Shown: in pieces, positions 44,525 through 52,325 of the stretch
How the letters are laid out: each line of letters starts with the position of its first letter
How positions within the stretch are numbered: position 1 is the first letter of the stretch
NCBI RefSeq assembly: GCF_033406955.1
Contig: NZ_CP137734.1
Location: 2,852,001 to 2,916,000, forward strand
Reading direction: 5' to 3'
Length of the DNA stretch: 64,000 bases
Origin: Streptomyces violaceoruber
GTDB taxonomy: Bacteria > Actinomycetota > Actinomycetes > Streptomycetales > Streptomycetaceae
The notes under the pieces: model-generated
The model's input: the letters and a program-made list of their open reading frames with translations, nothing else
Database searches by the model: none
What the model was told of the DNA's origin: nothing
Made by a program: the position numbers and the translations under genes

Positions 44525-44663
44525 GCGTTACGACCGTCCCCCATCCGAATGTGAGTGCGTCGCGACAGGCTAACGGCAAACACGGACACCGGAGGAAGTC
44601 GGTACAGACCCGGTACGAAACCCGTGCGCGACCGTGTCGGACCCCCTTCGGGGCCGCACGGGC

Positions 44664-45260
44664 TTACTCGCTGCGGGCTCCGGGAACGTGCGGCAGCCGG
44701 TCCGCGGCGACCACACCCTCCAGGTAGCCCCTGGCTCGCTCGGTCCGCGGATACGCCTCCAGGAGCCGCCAGAACCGGGGCCCGTGCCCGGGGACCAGCA
44801 GGTGCGCCAGCTCGTGCAGGAGGACGTAGTCGACGACGTACTCGGGCATGCCCTGGAGGCGGTGCGACAGCCGGATGCTTCCCTCGGACGGGGTGCACGA
44901 GCCCCAGCGGGTGTTCTGGTTGGTGACCCAGCGGACCGAGGCGGGCCGGGCCCGGCCCTCGAAGTACTGGCCCGACAGGCGCTCGGCGCGCTCGGCCAGC
45001 TCGGCGTCGCCCAGGACGCGCTTGCTCTCCTGGGCGGCCAGCTTGTCCAGCATGACGCTCACCCAGCGTTGCTCCTCGGCCTCGGACATCCGGGCGGGGA
45101 TCAGCACGACGGTGCGATCACCCTCCCGGTACGCGGAGACCGTCCGGCGTCGCCGGGCGCTTCTGCGCACCTCGATCGGGCTCGTCCCCGGGCCGCTCGG
45201 CGCTGGATTCGTCGGTGTGCGCGGGGGTGCCCCGGCGCGGTGCAGTGGGTCGGCGGACAC
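44664..45260 (-). CDS. YgjP-type (M48/SprT-like) metallopeptidase
   Basis: 198 residues. Zinc site LLHELAHLLVPGHGPRFWRLL (HELAH plus the third ligand His in GHGPRFW), preceded by NTRWGSCTPSEGSIRLSHRL, the usual DUF45 signature. A basic N-terminal part (RRSARRRRT) may bind nucleic acid or membranes. The GTG start at 45260 lacks a strong ribosome site. It is divergent from the ThiF-like gene, with 231 bases between, and ends 139 bases before the TerD-AIM24 gene start. Confidence 0.87.
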   Translation of the reverse strand: MSADPLHRAGAPPRTPTNPAPSGPGTSPIEVRRSARRRRTVSAYREGDRTVVLIPARMSEAEEQRWVSVMLDKLAAQESKRVLGDAELAERAERLSGQYFEGRARPASVRWVTNQNTRWGSCTPSEGSIRLSHRLQGMPEYVVDYVLLHELAHLLVPGHGPRFWRLLEAYPRTERARGYLEGVVAADRLPHVPGARSE

Positions 45261-45491
45261 GCCACGACGTTACCCGCTGCACACGGGGAAGTCCCGGCTC
45301 CGGGACGCATCGGTGCCGATCCACCACTCGTCCTGGGAGACGGGCGGCTGATTCGTATGACGAATACCCACCGCCTGTGGACAACTTTCGGCGCCTCTCC
45401 GCGCAGCCGGGCATGCTGGCACTCGCCGGCGGATTCGCGGCCGACGGCGGGCCCGCACACGGACACCGCGAGACATACGGGGGACCTGGCA

Positions 45492-46706
45492 ATGCATCCG
45501 ATGGTGAAGCCCGCGCTCAGGCGCGGCTGGCGCGATCTGAACACCGTGCAGTTCGGCATGACTCCGGCGCACGCGCTGACCCTGGCACCGGTGGACACGG
45601 CGACGGGCAGCTTCCTCGAACTGCTCAACGGCACCCGTGGCCCGGCGCTGCTGCGCGAGGCGGGGCACCGCATGGACCTGCCGGACGGGCATGTCGACCG
45701 GGTCGTGGAGCGCCTGGCGCTGGCCGGTCTGCTCGACGACTCCCGGGGCGGCGGGCCGGCCGCCGACGCGCTGCGCGCGAAGAAGGAGGTCCTCGACCGA
45801 CTCCGCCCCGATCTGGCCTCGCTGTCCCTGACGACCTCGGAACCGGGCGACGCGATCAGACACCTGGCCGCCCGACGCGCCCTGCGGGTGGGTGTGCGGG
45901 GCGCCGGACGAGTGGGTGCGGTGCTGGCCGGCCTGCTGTCGGGCGCGGGCGTCGGCGAGATCGACGTGCGCGACGGCGGACGCGTCGAGCCGTGGGACGT
46001 CGCTCCGGGCGGCCTGCCCGCCGAGACGGTCGGCGACCGCCGGGACGAGACGGCCCGCCGCCTCGTGCGCCGGGCCGCTCCCGGCCGGCCTCCCCGCCGA
46101 GGCCCGACGACACCGCCCGAGGAGAGCGCCCCGGGCCTCTCCCTGGTGATCGTCGCACCGCGCGACGACGTCGCGGTGCACACGCCCGACCCCACCGCCG
46201 CGGAATCCCTGATGGCCTCCGGCACACCCCACCTCTACGCCGGTGTCGTGGAGGGAACCGGTGTCGTCGGCCCTCTGGTCCTGCCCGGCGAGACGGGGTG
46301 CGCCGGATGTCTGCACGCGGAGCGTACGGACCGGGACCCCGCCTTTCCTCGGCTGGTGGCGCAGTGGCGCTCCGGCCGGCAGCACCGGGTACCGCCCTGC
46401 GACCTCGCTCTCGCGACGACCGTCGCCGGGTTCGCGGCGGCTCAGGCGCTCGCCTTCCTGGACGGCAGGACGCCCTCCGGCACCGGAGCGCGCTGGGAGG
46501 TCTCGCTGCCCGGCCTGCGATGGCAGGTGCGGCCGGTCCGGCCACACCCTTCGTGCCCCTGCGGGGCGGCCCGGAAAGGTAAGCAGGAACACATCCCCGA
46601 GGACGGGGGGTGGCGCGCGACAATGGCTGGGCAAGGGCCGTCAGCGGAAGTACGCCACGAGGCGGAACCGGCGCGGCCGGCTGGGACTTGGAGGGCGCAT
46701 GTCTGA
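45492..46706 (+). CDS. ThiF/E1-like protein without the usual catalytic motif
   Basis: 404 residues from ATG 45492 (GGGGGA about 8 bases upstream). The N-terminal 120 residues form a winged-helix-like region. A Rossmann nucleotide-binding stretch follows, VGVRGAGRVGAVLAG and VGEIDVRDGGRVEPWD. The NLxRQ motif that activates carboxylates in true E1 enzymes is replaced by DVAPGGL. Two CxxC pairs (CAGC and CPCG) make a zinc site. Such degenerate E1 proteins often act as recognition partners. It overlaps the start of the ABC1 kinase by eight bases, implying a joint function. The actual role is unknown. Confidence 0.78.
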   Translation: MHPMVKPALRRGWRDLNTVQFGMTPAHALTLAPVDTATGSFLELLNGTRGPALLREAGHRMDLPDGHVDRVVERLALAGLLDDSRGGGPAADALRAKKEVLDRLRPDLASLSLTTSEPGDAIRHLAARRALRVGVRGAGRVGAVLAGLLSGAGVGEIDVRDGGRVEPWDVAPGGLPAETVGDRRDETARRLVRRAAPGRPPRRGPTTPPEESAPGLSLVIVAPRDDVAVHTPDPTAAESLMASGTPHLYAGVVEGTGVVGPLVLPGETGCAGCLHAERTDRDPAFPRLVAQWRSGRQHRVPPCDLALATTVAGFAAAQALAFLDGRTPSGTGARWEVSLPGLRWQVRPVRPHPSCPCGAARKGKQEHIPEDGGWRATMAGQGPSAEVRHEAEPARPAGTWRAHV

Positions 46707-48108
46707 TCTTCCGCGCAAGGCGGTCACCCGGACCGCCAAGCTCGCCGCGCTCCCGCTCGGCTTCGCCGGGCGGGCCACCTGGGGGCTGGGCAAGCGAATC
46801 GTCGGCGAGTCCGCGGAGATCGTCGGCCAGCAGCTGCAGCAGCGCACCGCGGAGCAGTTGTTCAAGGTGCTGGGCGAGCTCAAGGGCGGGGCGATGAAGT
46901 TCGGGCAGGCCCTGTCCGTCTTCGAGTCGGCACTGCCCGAGGAGGTCGCCGGCCCCTATCGTGCGGCGCTGACCAAGCTGCAGGAGGCGGCACCGCCGAT
47001 GCCGACGCGCACCGTGCACTCCGTGCTGGCGGAGCGGCTCGGTGAGGACTGGCAGGAGCTGTTCCTGGAGTTCGAGGACAAGCCCGCCGCGGCCGCCTCG
47101 ATCGGCCAGGTGCACCGGGGGGTGTGGCAGGACGGCCGCGAGGTGGCGGTCAAGGTGCAGTACCCGGGCGCCGGTGAAGCACTGCTGTCCGACCTGAACC
47201 AGCTCAGCCGCTTCGCCCGCCTGCTCGGCCCGCTGGTCCCCGGCATGGACATCAAGCCGCTGATCACGGAGCTGAAGGACCGGGTCTCGGAGGAGCTGGA
47301 CTACGACCTGGAGGCGCAGGCCCAGCGGACGCATGCCGAGGTCTTCGACGACGACCCGGACATCGTGGTACCGGACGTCGTCCACCAGTGCGAGCAGGTG
47401 CTGATCACCGAGTGGATCGACGGCATCCCGATGTCGGAGATCATCTCGAACGGCACGCAGGAGCAGCGCGACCGGGCGGGTCAGTTGCTGGCCCACTTCC
47501 TGTTCTCCGGTCCCGCGCGCACCGGGCTCCTGCACGCCGACCCGCACCCCGGCAACTTCCGGCTGCTGCCCGGCGGGCCCCAGGGCGAGGACGACTGGCG
47601 CCTGGGCGTCCTGGACTTCGGCACGGTCGACCGCCTTCCGGGCGGTCTGCCGGAACCCATCGGCGAGGCCCTGCGCATGACGCTGGACGGCGAGGCGGAG
47701 GCCGTCTACGAGATGCTCTGCGCGGAGGGCTTCGTCAAGGAGTCGATAGAGCTGGCCCCCGACGCCGTTCTCGAGTACCTGCTTCCGATCATCGAGCCGG
47801 CCAGGGTCGACGCGTTCACCTTCACCCGCGGCTGGATGCGGAGCCAGGCCGCCCGCATCGGTGACCCCCGCTCCCCCGCGTACCAGCTGGCCAAGCAGCT
47901 CAACCTGCCGCCGGCGTATCTCCTGATCCACCGCGTGACCTTGAGCACCATCGGTGTGCTCTGCCAGCTGGGGGCCACGGTCCGGTTGCGCGACGAGTTG
48001 GAGGAGTGGCTGGTCGGGTTCGTCGCCGAGGGCGAGGCCGAGGTGGAGGAGGGCGAGGAAGCGGACGAGGACGTGTACGAGACGGAGGGAACGGCCGCGG
48101 AGGCCTGA
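46699..48108 (+). CDS. ABC1/UbiB-family atypical kinase
   Basis: 469 residues. Family signatures in order: KFGQALS (KxGQ), AAASIGQVHRG, VAVKVQYPG (Lys), SEELDYDLEAQAQ, then HADPHPGN and LDFGTVDRLP (metal Asp). The KxGQ motif replaces the usual glycine-rich loop. The bacterial members are linked to quinone or lipid metabolism, but Streptomyces uses menaquinone and the substrate here is unknown. The acidic tail (EAEVEEGEEADEDVYE) is unusual. ATG 46699 has GGAGGGC upstream and overlaps the ThiF-like stop. The gene lies next to the wblC leader region on the other strand, as in mycobacteria. Confidence 0.9.
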   Translation: MSDLPRKAVTRTAKLAALPLGFAGRATWGLGKRIVGESAEIVGQQLQQRTAEQLFKVLGELKGGAMKFGQALSVFESALPEEVAGPYRAALTKLQEAAPPMPTRTVHSVLAERLGEDWQELFLEFEDKPAAAASIGQVHRGVWQDGREVAVKVQYPGAGEALLSDLNQLSRFARLLGPLVPGMDIKPLITELKDRVSEELDYDLEAQAQRTHAEVFDDDPDIVVPDVVHQCEQVLITEWIDGIPMSEIISNGTQEQRDRAGQLLAHFLFSGPARTGLLHADPHPGNFRLLPGGPQGEDDWRLGVLDFGTVDRLPGGLPEPIGEALRMTLDGEAEAVYEMLCAEGFVKESIELAPDAVLEYLLPIIEPARVDAFTFTRGWMRSQAARIGDPRSPAYQLAKQLNLPPAYLLIHRVTLSTIGVLCQLGATVRLRDELEEWLVGFVAEGEAEVEEGEEADEDVYETEGTAAEA

Positions 48109-48145
48109 TCCACCGATCGACTGATCCACCGGAGCCGAACGCGCG

Positions 48146-48181
48146 GTGGGGGCCGGTCCGTTCGGACGGACCGGCCCCCAC
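48146..48181. terminator. Bidirectional hairpin terminator
   Basis: Perfect 16-bp stem (48146-48161 with 48166-48181) and a TCGG loop, 37 bases after the ABC1 kinase stop and about 60 bases from the convergent small basic gene. Confidence 0.85.
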
Positions 48182-48241
48182 GCGAGCGGAGCTTCGTCTC
48201 CCGTAGGGAGACCACTGCTTCGGGTGTTTCAGGTGTGTCGG

Positions 48242-48565
48242 TTACTGCATGACCGCCATGGCCAGCGCACGCCGAGCACGCATCGAGGCGCGCTCCGCCC
48301 GGCGCTGCATCCGGCGAGCGGTCGCCAGGCGCAGCGCCCGGCGTTCCTGCTCCGCCTCATGCAGGCGGTCGTGCATATGCGCACGTGCCAGGGCTTCTGG
48401 GATGAGTTGCATTTCACGGGTCCTGTTCTGACGCGAGTCCTTCGCGTCACTGGTGGTGAAGTCTTCAGGCGCGGTGCCTGCGAGGTCGTGGGTGGACGGC
48501 TTCATCGGGGCCTGCTTCTGGGGGTCGTACGTCAGGGGGCGGTCGATCGTTCCTGCGGTGTTCAT
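48242..48565 (-). CDS. Small basic helical protein downstream of wblC
   Basis: 107 residues, starting MNTAGTIDRPLTYDPQKQ; the C-terminal half is a long Arg/Ala-rich helix (HMHDRLHEAEQERRALRLAT... to ARRALAMAVMQ). No known domain is recognised. ATG 48565 overlaps the wblC stop in ATGA, so the two are translationally coupled and share the wblC promoter. It may be a partner of WblC. Restricted to actinomycetes as far as I recall. Confidence 0.82.
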   Translation of the reverse strand: MNTAGTIDRPLTYDPQKQAPMKPSTHDLAGTAPEDFTTSDAKDSRQNRTREMQLIPEALARAHMHDRLHEAEQERRALRLATARRMQRRAERASMRARRALAMAVMQ

Positions 48566-48921
48566 GCCGAAACCGGGTTCTTGCGCGGGCGACCGCGGGG
48601 CCGCTTCCGGGCGACGACGACACCCTGGACGAACAGCTCGCCACCCCAGACACCCCAGGGCTCACGCCGCTCCTTGGCACCGGCGAGGCAGGCCTCGATC
48701 AGCGGGCAGGTGCGGCAGAGGGACTTGGCGTACTCCACGTCCGCCGGGGACTCGGCGAAGAAGACCTCCGGGTCGTAGGAGCGGCAGGGGACGGGTACGC
48801 CGAGGTTCTCGATGGCGTCGTCGAGCGCGGTGAGCGGGGTCAAGGTGGAGTCCTCCGTGGAACAGGGCTTGGGGATCGTGTCGGAAGGCGGTACGGACGG
48901 GGCGTGCGCTTCGAGTTGCAC
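48562..48921 (-). CDS. wblC: WhiB-like iron-sulphur transcription factor WblC (WhiB7 orthologue)
   Basis: 119 residues. The four cluster cysteines lie in VPCRSYD, AKSLCRTCPLIEAC; the WhiB signature GVWGGE follows. The C-terminus has an AT-hook (RKRPRGRPRK) typical of WhiB7. It binds the main sigma factor and activates AT-rich-box promoters to raise antibiotic resistance. In S. coelicolor WblC also drives sigR from its second promoter under translation inhibitors, linking this gene to sigR at 21 kb. The GTG start has GAGGAAG about 9 bases upstream. Autoregulation and attenuation are suggested by the leader. Confidence 0.95.
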   Translation of the reverse strand: MQLEAHAPSVPPSDTIPKPCSTEDSTLTPLTALDDAIENLGVPVPCRSYDPEVFFAESPADVEYAKSLCRTCPLIEACLAGAKERREPWGVWGGELFVQGVVVARKRPRGRPRKNPVSA

Positions 48922-49035
48922 GGGGTGGTCTTCCTCGTCTGTTCGTTCCGGCCGGTTGACCGGGTGGCGGCTTGGTACCGGGTTCTTTTCTTGTCCCGAG
49001 GCTCCTTCGTGCTGTCGCCCCCGTTCGGGGACAAA

Positions 49036-49103
49036 CAGAAGGGCCGCGGATCCCGGGTGGGGTTCCGCGGCCCTGAAGGCGCCGGCCTGATCGACGATCA
49101 GGC
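49036..49103 (-). terminator. Tandem hairpins in wblC leader: stop-codon hairpin and intrinsic attenuator
   Basis: In transcript order: an 8-bp stem (49103-49096 with 49092-49085) containing the stop codon of the upstream frame. Eleven bases later comes an 11-bp stem (49074-49064 with 49050-49040) followed by a U-rich TTCTGTTTGT, an intrinsic terminator. It ends about 115 bases before the wblC GTG. Confidence 0.8.
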
Positions 49104-49430
49104 TGGATCACTCCAGGGTTCTGGCCCACGGAAGGCCCACATCAGGTGGTGCTGCGTCGTCTGCTTCCGGAATCCGGCACCGGTCGCGGTAAAGGCATAG
49201 GCCTGCGCCTGTGCCGCTACTGCTGCTTCCAGTGCCTTGGTCGGTCGCTCATTGCGCTCCCGGACGGGAAGGCCCGCGGGAGCAGCAGCGGCGGCAGCCG
49301 GACGCACGGCACGAATGCCGGACAGACCGGTGCCCGAGTGAGAAGCGCCGAGCGTGCACAGGGAGACGGCCGAGCGATCGGTCATTTTGGCGGTGGAGCT
49401 GACGATGAAGCTGCTGTTGATGCTGATCAC
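49098..49430 (-). CDS. Upstream open reading frame in the wblC leader
   Basis: 110 codons starting with GTG 49430, which has AGGAGG about 8 bases upstream. It encodes VISINSSFIVSSTAKMTDRS... through an Ala-rich middle to HHLMWAFRGPEPWSDPA. The stop is at 49098-49100. The stop codon lies in a hairpin just before the terminator, so ribosome stalling by antibiotics could prevent the terminator from forming and let transcription reach wblC. Upstream frames are known before whiB7 genes. Protein sequence is low in complexity with no known domain, which fits a regulatory rather than a functional product. Confidence 0.7.
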   Translation of the reverse strand: MISINSSFIVSSTAKMTDRSAVSLCTLGASHSGTGLSGIRAVRPAAAAAAPAGLPVRERNERPTKALEAAVAAQAQAYAFTATGAGFRKQTTQHHLMWAFRGPEPWSDPA

Positions 49431-49541
49431 TGGGCTCGCCTCCTCTCGGCGTCTCGGGGGACTGGGACGAACCAGTCCGCGGATATGCAAGTACAACACG
49501 GATTCAGGGCCTCCGGGAAGGCCGCTGTTCCCGTGACCAAG

Positions 49542-49579
49542 AACCTATGGGGATTCCCGGGGCATGCGCAAACTATTTT
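49542..49579 (-). promoter_or_regulatory. WhiB7-type promoter of wblC leader
   Basis: On the minus strand an AT-rich box AAAATA (49579-49574), -35 TTGCGC (49571-49566), an 18-base spacer and -10 TAGGTT (TAnnnT, 49547-49542). The A/T box just upstream of -35 is the mark of WhiB7/WblC-activated promoters, so this should be autoregulated. The start of the transcript is expected near 49535, giving a ~610-base leader. It lies directly after the uvrD2 stop. Confidence 0.8.
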
Positions 49580-49594
49580 CTCGACGAGTTTGTA

Positions 49595-51802
49595 TCAGTC
49601 GTCCTCGTCAAGCCCCACGCCTTCCTGGCCTGCGCAGATGGCCAGGACGTCGGTCCCGTAGCGATTGAGCTTGCGCATCCCGACCCCCGGGATCCTGGCC
49701 AGCTCCCGCTCGTCCTCCGGGACGGACTCGGCGATCGCCATCAGCGTCTTGTCGGTGAAGACGCAGAACGCGGGCTGTCCGCTGCGCCCCGCCTGCACCG
49801 CCCGCCACTCCCGCAACCGCTCGTAGACGCCCTCGTCCATGTCTGACGGGCACCCCTCGCAGCGCATCAGCTTCATCTCACCGGCGTCGGTGAGCGTGCG
49901 TCCGCAGACCCGGCAGCGGGCGGGCGTCCGCTGGGTCCGTCTCGGCGCGGCGGCCGCGCCACCACCGCCGCCGCCTCGGATCCCGCGCTCCACGCCCCCG
50001 GCACCCGCGGCGGCCGCCTGTCCGCCCGCCGTGCCCGAACCGGGCCGCAGCCCCTTCAGAAAGCGGCTGGGCCTGCGGTTCGGCCGGCCCCCGGGCGACC
50101 GGGCCAGTGCCCAGGACAGGTGCAGGCGTTCACGCGCGCGGGTGACACCGACGTAGAGAAGGCGGCGTTCCTCCTCGATCTGCTCGTCGGTCTTTGCGTA
50201 GGTGATCGGCATCATGCCCTCGGCGACGCCGACCAGGAACACGACGTCCCACTCCAGGCCCTTGGCCGAGTGCAGGGAGGCGAGGGTGACGCCCTGCACC
50301 GTCGGGGCGTGCTGGGCGCCCGCGCGCTCGTCGAGTTCCACGACGAGGTCGCTCAGCGTGGCTCCCGCTCTGGCGGCGGCGAAGTCCTGGGCCAGTCCCA
50401 CCAGGGCGGCCAGCGACTCCCACCGCTCCCGGACGGCGCCCGACCCGGCCGGGGGCTGGGTCGTCCAGCCCTCCCCGGACAGCACCGCGCGCACTTGCGA
50501 GGGCAGGTCGACGGCGTCGTCGAGGAGGGAGTCGTTGCCGCCGAAGCGGGCGGCGGCCCGCAGGGCACTGCCGGCCTTGCGCACCTCGGGCCGGTCGAAG
50601 AAGCGCTCCGCGCCCCGCAACTGGTACGGGACCCCGGCGTCGGCGAGTGCCTGCTCATAGGTCTCCGACTGGGAGTTGGTCCGGAACAGGACCGCGATCT
50701 CGGCGGCCGGAACGCCCGAGTCGATGAGTTCGCGGATGCGGCGGGCGGCGCCCTCGGCCTCGGCCGGCTCGTCGGAGTACTCGGCGTAGCCGGGCTCGGG
50801 GCCCGCGGGCCGCTGGGAGACCAGCTCCAGGCGGTGATCGGCGGCCCGGCCCCGGGCCTGGGCGAGCAGGCCGTTGGCGAGGTGGACGACCTGGGGGGTG
50901 GAACGGTAGTCGCGGACCAGCTTGACGACGGTGGCGCCGGGGTGGCGGCCGCGGAAGTCGAGCAGATGGTCGGGGGTTGCTCCCGTGAACGAATAGATCG
51001 TCTGGCTGGCGTCGCCGACCACGCACAGGTCGTCGCGGTCCCCGAGCCACAGCTCCAGCAGACGCTGCTGCAAGGGGCTGACATCCTGGTACTCGTCGAC
51101 CACGAAGTGCTGGTACTGGGCGCGGACCTGCTCGGCGACATCGTGCCGGTCCTGGAGGACGGCCACCGTCAGCAGCAGCACGTCCTCGAAGTCGATGACG
51201 GAGCGCGCGCGCTTGAGGTCCTCGTAGGCGGCGTACAGCTGCGCGATCTCCGCCGGGTCGCGGGGCGCCTCACGGCCGGCCTTGGCAGCCGCCGGGGCGT
51301 AGTCGGCGGGCACCGTCTGGGTCACCTTGGACCACTCGATCTCCGCGGTGACGTCACGCAGCTCGCCGCGGTCGAGGCGGATGCGGCAGGCGGCGGCCGC
51401 GTCGGCGACGAGCTGGATCTTGCGGTCGACGAGCCGGGGCAGGGAACCGCCGATCGCTTTCGGCCAGAAGTACTGGAGCTGTCGCAGCGCCGCCGAGTGG
51501 AAGGTGCGGGCCTGCACACCGGAGGCGCCGAGCTGGCGCAGCCGACCGCGCATCTCGCCGGCCGCACGGTTGGTGAAGGTGACGGCGAGCACGCTGGAGG
51601 GCTGGAGGATCCCGGCGCGCACCCCGTAGGCGATGCGATGGGTGATCGCGCGGGTCTTGCCCGTGCCGGCTCCCGCCAGCACGCACACCGGGCCGCGCAG
51701 GGCGGTCGCCACCTCGCGCTGCTCGGGGTCGAGCCCTTCGAGCACCGCGTCGGCCGAGTCCGGTACCTGCGGGAAGAGGGTGGAGTGCGTTGCTGCTGTC
51801 AC
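49595..51802 (-). CDS. UvrD2-type superfamily 1 DNA helicase with HRDC domain
   Basis: About 735 residues from the GTG at 51802. Motif I is GAGTGKTRAITHR; motif II VDEYQDVSP; further motifs GVTRARERLHL and GLEWDVVFLVG. A tetracysteine module CRVCGRTLTDAGEMKLMRCEGC is followed by an HRDC domain (last 90 residues, ALREW-type helix). This architecture matches mycobacterial UvrD2, an ATP-dependent 3'-5' unwinding helicase needed for growth. It is divergent from the mycoredoxin gene and read toward the wblC promoter. Confidence 0.93.
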   Translation of the reverse strand: MTAATHSTLFPQVPDSADAVLEGLDPEQREVATALRGPVCVLAGAGTGKTRAITHRIAYGVRAGILQPSSVLAVTFTNRAAGEMRGRLRQLGASGVQARTFHSAALRQLQYFWPKAIGGSLPRLVDRKIQLVADAAAACRIRLDRGELRDVTAEIEWSKVTQTVPADYAPAAAKAGREAPRDPAEIAQLYAAYEDLKRARSVIDFEDVLLLTVAVLQDRHDVAEQVRAQYQHFVVDEYQDVSPLQQRLLELWLGDRDDLCVVGDASQTIYSFTGATPDHLLDFRGRHPGATVVKLVRDYRSTPQVVHLANGLLAQARGRAADHRLELVSQRPAGPEPGYAEYSDEPAEAEGAARRIRELIDSGVPAAEIAVLFRTNSQSETYEQALADAGVPYQLRGAERFFDRPEVRKAGSALRAAARFGGNDSLLDDAVDLPSQVRAVLSGEGWTTQPPAGSGAVRERWESLAALVGLAQDFAAARAGATLSDLVVELDERAGAQHAPTVQGVTLASLHSAKGLEWDVVFLVGVAEGMMPITYAKTDEQIEEERRLLYVGVTRARERLHLSWALARSPGGRPNRRPSRFLKGLRPGSGTAGGQAAAAGAGGVERGIRGGGGGGAAAAPRRTQRTPARCRVCGRTLTDAGEMKLMRCEGCPSDMDEGVYERLREWRAVQAGRSGQPAFCVFTDKTLMAIAESVPEDERELARIPGVGMRKLNRYGTDVLAICAGQEGVGLDEDD

Positions 51803-51908
51803 ACCGCCATGCTGCCAGGTCTCGCGGGACGGGTGAGTCGGTTGTCCACAGGCACGCACCGACAGTCGTATCAATGCGACAGGCATCACGCGGTGCGAGT
51901 GCGCGACG

Positions 51909-51934
51909 GGAATGGTCGTGCCGCCACGGACGTT
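51909..51934 (+). promoter_or_regulatory. Sigma-R promoter of the mycoredoxin gene
   Basis: GGAAT (51909-51913), an exact 18-base spacer and GTT (51932-51934), transcription start expected near 51942, 55 bases before the ATG. Matches the sigma-R consensus as perfectly as the sigR promoter does. Confidence 0.87.
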
Positions 51935-51996
51935 CACTCCGTGCGACCTCATCCCCGAGCCGCCGCTTTCCGAGTCGCCTAAGGAGCACGAGAGAC

Positions 51997-52239
51997 ATGT
52001 CGGGCACTGTGACGATGTACAGCACCACCTGGTGCGGCTACTGCCGTCGGCTGAAGAGCCAGATGGACCGCGAGGGCATCGCGTACACCGAGGTCAACAT
52101 CGAGCAGGACCCGGAGTCCGCCGCGTTCGTGGAGAAGGCGAATGGCGGAAACCAGACGGTGCCCACCGTGCTCTTCCCCGACGGCTCCACTCTGACGAAC
52201 CCGTCGCTGGCGCAGGTCAAGCAGAAGATCGGCGCGTAA
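51997..52239 (+). CDS. mrx: Mycoredoxin (glutaredoxin-like, CxxC)
   Basis: 80 residues. Active site TWCGYCRR (WCGYC) and cis-proline TVPTVLFPDG, the glutaredoxin/NrdH fold of mycoredoxin 1. It reduces mycothiol mixed disulphides on proteins. ATG 51997 has AAGGAG about 11 bases upstream. A sigma-R promoter lies before it, tying it to thiol-stress control. The gene is divergent from uvrD2 and ends at a strong terminator. Confidence 0.92.
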   Translation: MSGTVTMYSTTWCGYCRRLKSQMDREGIAYTEVNIEQDPESAAFVEKANGGNQTVPTVLFPDGSTLTNPSLAQVKQKIGA

Positions 52240-52260
52240 CCGGCCGGCCGGACAGCACGA

Positions 52261-52304
52261 CGAGAGGGGCGGCCCTCCCCCGACGGGGACGGCCGCCCCT
52301 CTCG
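52261..52304. terminator. Bidirectional hairpin terminator
   Basis: 14-bp stem (52261-52274 with 52291-52304) with an inner 5-bp TCCCC/GGGGA stem, between the mycoredoxin gene and the convergent Nudix gene. Confidence 0.85.
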
Positions 52305-52325
52305 TGGCGTCTGCGGCGCCCGGGC

